Source: Prevotella disiens JCM 6334 = ATCC 29426 (GTDB lineage: Bacteria; Bacteroidota; Bacteroidia; Bacteroidales; Bacteroidaceae). From it: a stretch of 34,188 nucleotides of DNA. The stretch is taken from the NCBI RefSeq assembly GCF_000613345.1, contig NZ_BAIS01000026.1, forward strand, positions 1-34,188. The letters are read 5' to 3'. Position numbers and translations under genes: made by a program. Positions 30,524 to 34,188 of this stretch are shown here, in pieces; position 1 is the stretch's first letter; each line of letters starts with the position of its first letter. A model generated the notes under the pieces. The model searched no databases. It saw nothing but the letters and a program-made list of their open reading frames with translations, and was not told the origin of the DNA.

Positions 30524-32281
30524 ATGAAGAAATTTTTACTCAGGACAACTTTATGTGCTTTATTCCTTAGTTTTAGCGTTTCGTCCCAAGCTATTAATCA
30601 TCAAGATTTAAAGAAATATGCAGCTTCGTTGCAAGGTTTGAAAGGTAGAGAACTGAAAAAAGCTCTCTTCGATTTGGCAAGAAAAAATCTTCGAACGTTG
30701 CAATATGGTTCAGGAATGAATGCCACATGGGACGGTTTCTATGACACTGACCGCATTCCAGAAACAAACGAATGTAGAAATCGTTACAGTCATTTTAAAT
30801 TCAACTTTGGAAATCGTGGCGCAAGCATTTCGGGCATGAACATTGAACACTCTTTCCCTAAGAGTTGGTGGGGTGGAGCAAAAATAGAAGGTTACAGAGA
30901 TTTATTCAATCTTTACCCATGTGATGAAAAAACCAATACCTATAAAAATAATTATCCAATGGGTGAAGTAAAGCATGTTACCAATACATACGCTGGTGAA
31001 GGCTTTACGAAGATTGGTAGTGGCAATGCTGGCAACAAACAAAATGTGATGATGTGGGAGCCAGGCGAAGAATTTAAAGGCGAATTTAGTCGCAGTTATA
31101 TGTACATGGCAACCACATACGCCGATTACCATTGGGTAAAGACAGGATTGCAAACTATGGAGGATGGTCAATACCCATCGTTGCGTCAATGGGCGCAAGA
31201 CCTTTATAGAAAATGGTCGAAGGAAGACAAGGTAGATAAAGTAGAAATAGACCGCAATAACGCTGCTTATGAAAGACAAAAGAATCGTAATCTTTACATC
31301 GATTACCCTTATTTGGCTGAATATGTGTGGGGAGATAGCGTAAATGTAGCGTTCAATCCTAATACTTCTATTTCATCGGCAGATAACGATGAACGCTATC
31401 ACACGGTTTATCTTAACGAAAAAGCTCCAGACGTCTACGCTCCTGAATTTACACCAAGCGCAGGCACTTACACTGCGCCTCTAACCGTGAAAATAGCCTG
31501 CAAGACAGCGGGAGCTAAAATCTATTACACCCTCGATGGCAGCAATCCAAATGCACAAAGCACTCCATACAAAGGAGAATTTAAAATAGAAACAACGACC
31601 ACTGTGCGCGCTATTGCAATCAATGGAGATAAGCAAAGTAGCATAGCAACAGCTGTTTACACGATTGCGACTGAACAAAATTCATATATTTTCAGTAAGA
31701 TTACTGCCCAACCACAAGACGGAAAAAAATATCTTATCGTCATTAATAACAATGGACTCAAAGCCATGAAACCACTTAATAAGGAATATGGCTACCCTGA
31801 ACCAGCAGATGTAACAGAAACGAAAAACGTTATTGTTCAACAAAATGAAACCTTAGCTTACACATTTACGGCAGTAGCAGGCGGATTTAAGATACAAGAT
31901 AACAACGGAAAGTATCTTTCTCAAAATGCAGGTTATAAAACCATTGCAACCGTAAAAACAGAAGATGAGGCAGCAGTGTGGAAAATAGAACCAAGAACAG
32001 ATGGTACCTACACAATTCAATCAGTAGCAACAAAAAAAACAATGCAATACTCTGTTCAATATAAGAGCTTTGGGTGCTACGAAACTCCTTCTGCAAAAGA
32101 CATTTATCCAATGCTTTACCAAGAAGGGAAAGCAGGAACAGCAGGAATAGAAAATGTTAGCACCACAAAGAAAGTAGAAAACAACATTATCTACAATCTG
32201 CAAGGAGTACAAATGCCAAAGAATACAAAACTTCAACCAGGCATTTACATCAAGAACGGAAAGAAATTCGTAGTAAAATAA
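30524..32281 (+). CDS. Secreted endonuclease I-family nuclease with CHB_HEX domain and T9SS-like tail
   Basis: The 585-residue protein begins with a signal peptide (LLRTTLCALFLSFSVSSQA). Residues 60-290 form an endonuclease I-type (His-Me finger) nuclease: GMNIEHSFPKSWWGG with His109, YRDLFNLYPCD, and EFSRSYMYMATTYADYHW. Residues 308-385 match a chitobiase/beta-hexosaminidase C-terminal-like domain (AKIYYTLDGSNP, STPYKGEF). A further beta domain runs to about 530. The last 40 residues (IIYNLQGVQMP, then GIYIKNGKKFVVK) look like a type IX secretion sorting domain. It probably degrades extracellular DNA or RNA for nutrients or to escape NETs. It has its own promoter. Confidence 0.9.
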   Translation: MKKFLLRTTLCALFLSFSVSSQAINHQDLKKYAASLQGLKGRELKKALFDLARKNLRTLQYGSGMNATWDGFYDTDRIPETNECRNRYSHFKFNFGNRGASISGMNIEHSFPKSWWGGAKIEGYRDLFNLYPCDEKTNTYKNNYPMGEVKHVTNTYAGEGFTKIGSGNAGNKQNVMMWEPGEEFKGEFSRSYMYMATTYADYHWVKTGLQTMEDGQYPSLRQWAQDLYRKWSKEDKVDKVEIDRNNAAYERQKNRNLYIDYPYLAEYVWGDSVNVAFNPNTSISSADNDERYHTVYLNEKAPDVYAPEFTPSAGTYTAPLTVKIACKTAGAKIYYTLDGSNPNAQSTPYKGEFKIETTTTVRAIAINGDKQSSIATAVYTIATEQNSYIFSKITAQPQDGKKYLIVINNNGLKAMKPLNKEYGYPEPADVTETKNVIVQQNETLAYTFTAVAGGFKIQDNNGKYLSQNAGYKTIATVKTEDEAAVWKIEPRTDGTYTIQSVATKKTMQYSVQYKSFGCYETPSAKDIYPMLYQEGKAGTAGIENVSTTKKVENNIIYNLQGVQMPKNTKLQPGIYIKNGKKFVVK

Positions 32282-32283
32282 AA

Positions 32284-32362
32284 AACGATTTCGTTAAGCC
32301 ACGCGAACTATATAAATGAGCAAAGCGAAATTTGTACATGCTCGTGGCGAGAAATCGCACCT
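32284..32362 (-). repeat. Element R3, compact copy
   Basis: On the plus strand it reads AACGATTTCGTTAAGCCACG, an inner ATATAAATGAGCAAAGCG, then TGCTCGTGGCGAGAAATCGC. It starts 3 bp after the nuclease stop codon. Confidence 0.88.
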
Positions 32363-32380
32363 TTCGAGCAATGAAACTTT

Positions 32381-32453
32381 GTAGGGGCGTGATTTATCAC
32401 GTTCCTAATATACTAAAATTTGCGGAGAGGAACGTGATAAATCACGCCCCTAC
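32381..32453. repeat. REP-like palindrome R2-5
   Basis: The forward arm is at 32381-32408 and the reverse arm at 32428-32453, with a 20-bp loop ATATACTAAAATTTGCGGAG. It is flanked downstream by CAAAGTATCATAACTTGCCA, as is R2-6. Confidence 0.95.
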
Positions 32454-32500
32454 AAAGTATCATAACTTGCCAGAAAGCAGCTATTTTGCACTCTAAAAGA

Positions 32501-32585
32501 GAACGATTTCGTAAGCCACACGAAGCATGCAAAAGAGTGAAACGAAATTTGTACATGCTCGTGGCGAGAAATCGCACTTTGAAAA
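32501..32585 (-). repeat. Element R3, compact copy
   Basis: AACGATTTCGTAAGCCACAC, then GAAGCATGCAAAAGAGTG, then TGCTCGTGGCGAGAAATCGC and ACTTTGAAAAA. It has the same direction as the copies at 32284 and 33734. Confidence 0.88.
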
Positions 32586-32676
32586 ATAAAAACTACCATT
32601 CTTCTGATAAGAAAAAACGACAATCACGAATAGTTTTATGCCCTAAAAAAGCATAAAACCATTCAAAAGAAAGTAA

Positions 32677-32715
32677 AGCCGTTCAGCGCATAATACCGTT
32701 TGAACGGCTCTTTTT
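32677..32715 (+). terminator. Intrinsic terminator upstream of rpmB
   Basis: The stem AGCCGTTCA/TGAACGGCT (9 bp, 15-nt loop) is followed by TCTTTTT. It may end the nuclease transcript after the repeats. A second hairpin, GTTTTATGC/GCATAAAAC (about 32635-32659), lies just before it. Confidence 0.75.
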
Positions 32716-32757
32716 ATCAAAAAAAACATTAAATCAATTGATTATCTTGCATTTTCC

Positions 32758-32788
32758 TTTGTTTATTTAGAATATTTTTGTAATTTTG
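32758..32788 (+). promoter_or_regulatory. Promoter of rpmB-rpmG-DUF4295
   Basis: TTTG (32758-32761) and TAATTTTG (32781-32788) are 19 bp apart. The leader is about 45 nt. Confidence 0.85.
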
Positions 32789-32840
32789 CACCCTGTTTGG
32801 AATAGGTATCAATTAACGAATTACAAAACTACAGATAGAA

Positions 32841-33104
32841 ATGTCTAAGATTTGTCAAATCACAGGAAAGAAGGCACAAATAGGTTGCAATGTGTCTCAC
32901 TCAAAGCATCGCACAAAGCGCAGCTTTGATGTAAACCTCTTCAGCAAAAAATTCTACTATGTAGAAGAAGGTTGCTGGATTTCATTGAAGATTAGCGCAG
33001 CTGGTCTTCGTTTAATTAACAAGGTAGGCCTCGACGCAGCGTTGAAGCAAGCCGTATCCAAAGGTTATGTAGACTGGAAGGATATTAAAGTGTTAGGAGA
33101 CTAA
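32841..33104 (+). CDS. rpmB: 50S ribosomal protein L28
   Basis: This 87-residue basic protein has the L28 start [21 protein letters not shown], here of the Bacteroidetes length, followed by [20 protein letters not shown] and a conserved end near [15 protein letters not shown]. It is the first gene of a three-gene ribosomal operon, and rpmG starts 4 nt after its stop. Confidence 0.97.
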   Translation: MSKICQITGKKAQIGCNVSHSKHRTKRSFDVNLFSKKFYYVEEGCWISLKISAAGLRLINKVGLDAALKQAVSKGYVDWKDIKVLGD

Positions 33105-33108
33105 TATC

Positions 33109-33297
33109 ATGGCAAAGAAAGCTAAAGGAAATAGAGTGCAAGTCATTCTCGAATGCACAGAAATGAAGAGTAGCGGTATGCCAGGTACAAGCCGTTATAT
33201 CACAACAAAGAATCGTAAGAATACTGCAGAGCGTCTTGAACTCATGAAGTACAATCCGATTTTGAAGAAGATGACTCTTCACAAGGAGATTAAGTAA
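33109..33297 (+). CDS. rpmG: 50S ribosomal protein L33
   Basis: The 62-residue protein has the L33 features [11 protein letters not shown] near the start, [23 protein letters not shown] in the middle and a LHKEIK end. The zinc-binding Cys pairs of some L33 proteins are absent (only one Cys), so this is the zinc-free (C-) form. Confidence 0.97.
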   Translation: MAKKAKGNRVQVILECTEMKSSGMPGTSRYITTKNRKNTAERLELMKYNPILKKMTLHKEIK

Positions 33298-33330
33298 GCA
33301 CGTTTAATAGTTAAATTTAAAAAATAGACT

Positions 33331-33489
33331 ATGGCAAAGAAAGCGGTCGCTACCCTCCATGAAGGTTCAACGGATGGTCGCGCATACACAAAAGTAATTA
33401 AAATGGTAAAGAGCCCAAAGACTGGCGCTTACACATTTGATGAAAAAATGGTTCCTAATGAAGCCGTTAAAGACTTCTTTAAGAAATAA
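33331..33489 (+). CDS. DUF4295 small protein
   Basis: The 52-residue basic protein (MAKKAVATLHEGSTDGRAYT, ending VPNEAVKDFFKK) is of the DUF4295 family, which follows rpmG in most Bacteroidetes and may be a ribosome-associated protein. The start ATG is 33 nt after the rpmG stop. In many relatives ftsY comes next; here a terminator and repeats follow instead. Confidence 0.92.
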   Translation: MAKKAVATLHEGSTDGRAYTKVIKMVKSPKTGAYTFDEKMVPNEAVKDFFKK

Positions 33490-33514
33490 TCAATAGAAGT
33501 TTTTTCACAATTAT

Positions 33515-33556
33515 AAAAGGATATAGCAACAATCAAAGTTGGCTATATCCTTTTTT
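33515..33556 (+). terminator. Intrinsic terminator of the rpmB operon
   Basis: A 13-bp stem AAAAGGATATAGC/GCTATATCCTTTT with a short extension (AAC/GTT) ends in TTTTTT. Confidence 0.92.
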
Positions 33557-33597
33557 AGTCTTAATAGATTCATTCGTTAACGAAAAAATGAACGATT

Positions 33598-33704
33598 TCG
33601 AGCAATGATACTTTGTAGGGGCGTGATTTATCACGTTCCTCTCCGCAAATTTTAGCGTATTAGGAACGTGATAAATCACGCCCCTACAAAGTATCATAAC
33701 TTGC
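33598..33704. repeat. REP-like palindrome R2-6, loop inverted relative to R2-5
   Basis: Arms are at 33615-33640 and 33660-33687. The inverted repeat extends outward (ATGATACTTT before, AAAGTATCAT after). The loop reads CTCCGCAAATTTTAGCGTAT, which is the reverse complement of the R2-5 loop at 18 of 20 positions, while the outer flanks keep the same direction as in R2-5. Confidence 0.95.
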
Positions 33705-33733
33705 CAGAAAGCAGCTATTTTGCACTTGAAAAA

Positions 33734-33822
33734 GAACGATTTCGTTAAGCCACACGAACTATATAAATGAGCAAAGCGAAATTTAAATATAGTCGTGGCG
33801 AGAAATCTCACTTTGAAAAAGA
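33734..33822 (-). repeat. Element R3, compact copy
   Basis: AACGATTTCGTTAAGCCACA, then CGAACTATATAAATGAGC, then AGTCGTGGCGAGAAATCTCA and CTTTGAAAAAG. The usual GTACATGCTC part is changed to AAATATAGTC. Confidence 0.85.
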
Positions 33823-34019
33823 ACTAATAAAATACTTTACGAAAAGGTGGGTATTGCCAATAAAGATAACCAATGGACAAGTTTTGAACTGCCCGAACCG
33901 CTTTGTATTAAGAAAGGTGCTTTGGTATCATTGCGCTACAATGGCTATCTAAGCGTATTGGCTGATGCTGGCGTAAAAGAAATAATTTTCTCCTTCATAA
34001 AAGAAAAAACGAAAACTCA
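33817..34019 (+). pseudogene. 3' remnant of an unrecognised gene
   Basis: The frame opens only after the R3 end (stop at 33814) and reads LYEKVGIANKDNQWTSFELP, then EPLCIKKGALVSLRYNGYLS and VLADAGVKEI. This looks like real protein, a C-terminal end, but no family is clear to me. There is no ATG start. A terminator follows at 34022-34058. It is probably the tail of a gene whose front was lost next to the repeats. The exact stop of the original gene is uncertain because the frame runs on through the terminator. Confidence 0.4.
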
Positions 34020-34021
34020 AA

Positions 34022-34058
34022 AGAGCCTATTTTTGAACAGCAGAAATAGGCTTTTTTC
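34022..34058 (+). terminator. Intrinsic terminator after the gene remnant
   Basis: GCCTATTT/AAATAGGC with a 12-nt loop and six T. Confidence 0.85.
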
Positions 34059-34120
34059 GTGCCAAATGGGCGCATTTAAAATAAAAAATCATCTTTTTTC
34101 AAAAAAAAGTTTCGGAAAAA

Positions 34121-34152
34121 TTTGGAGCGTATCAGAAAATGTTATACCTTTG
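34121..34152 (+). promoter_or_regulatory. Promoter reading out of the right edge
   Basis: TTTG (34121-34124) and TACCTTTG (34145-34152) are 20 bp apart. The gene it serves begins beyond the window. Confidence 0.8.
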
Positions 34153-34188
34153 CACACGCTTTCGCACTAAAAATACGAAAGCAATTAA

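Overview
The window looks like chromosomal DNA of an anaerobic Bacteroidales bacterium, most likely in or near Prevotellaceae. The grounds are: many promoters of the Bacteroidetes type (TTTG or TTG, 18-22 bp, then TAnnTTTG) and no sigma70-like ones; the lipoprotein TamL paired with TamB; a 'smalltalk' micro-protein beside a HU-like DNA-binding protein; the rpmB-rpmG-DUF4295 cluster; a C-terminal signal resembling the type IX secretion tag; and an anaerobe-style oxygen and iron set (rubrerythrin, rubredoxin, OsmC, FeoAB, a PerR/Fur regulator). Genus is not resolved.

Layout. 1-1.5 kb: a small M15 peptidase, a HU-like protein and smalltalk. 1.5-2.3 kb: non-coding, ending in a 20-copy 9-bp array. 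2.3-9.8 kb, minus strand: tamB-tamL, for outer-membrane assembly. 10.0-13.3 kb, minus strand: an AT-rich restriction-modification operon (two adenine methyltransferases and a putative PD-(D/E)XK endonuclease) tight against a fused lipoate ligase/lipoyl synthase gene (13.3-15.2 kb). 15.7-17.4 kb, plus strand: pabB and pabC for p-aminobenzoate. 17.7-18.8 kb: mrp/apbC. 19.0-19.7 kb: a rubrerythrin with two rubredoxin domains. 19.8-26.3 kb, minus strand: a lipoprotein, a DEDDh exonuclease, a candidate small RNA, a CDF metal transporter, rubredoxin, OsmC and feoAB. 27.1-28.5 kb, plus strand: a thioredoxin lipoprotein with a poly-A tract at its start, a MarR gene split by a frameshift, and a PerR/Fur regulator. 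28.7-30.0 kb, minus strand: a lone ABC-2 permease. 30.5-32.3 kb: a secreted endonuclease I-type nuclease. 32.8-33.5 kb: rpmB, rpmG and DUF4295. 33.8-34.2 kb: a gene remnant, a terminator and an outgoing promoter.

The most unusual content is between the genes. (1) Seven arrays of 9-bp units, about 65 units in all, most built on CTAG (CTAGTTTTC or CTAGTCAGA types), lie just 3' of genes. Four begin at the stop codon, and the pabB array makes a ladder of nine in-frame TAG codons. (2) A REP-like palindrome family (GTAGGGGCGTGATTTATCAC and its complement) occurs at six loci, and its core dyad varies in a compensated way. (3) A second, roughly 80-150 bp element with imperfect inverted ends is scattered and interleaved with the first. 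These elements lie in the inferred 5' leaders of feoAB and the ABC permease, and possibly of the exonuclease.

Much of the gene content fits one theme, iron and oxygen handling in an anaerobe: Fe(II) uptake, Fe-S carrier, lipoyl synthase (itself an Fe-S enzyme), rubrerythrin/rubredoxin peroxide reduction, OsmC, thioredoxin and a PerR-like regulator. All calls rest on reading motifs by eye. No database search was run.
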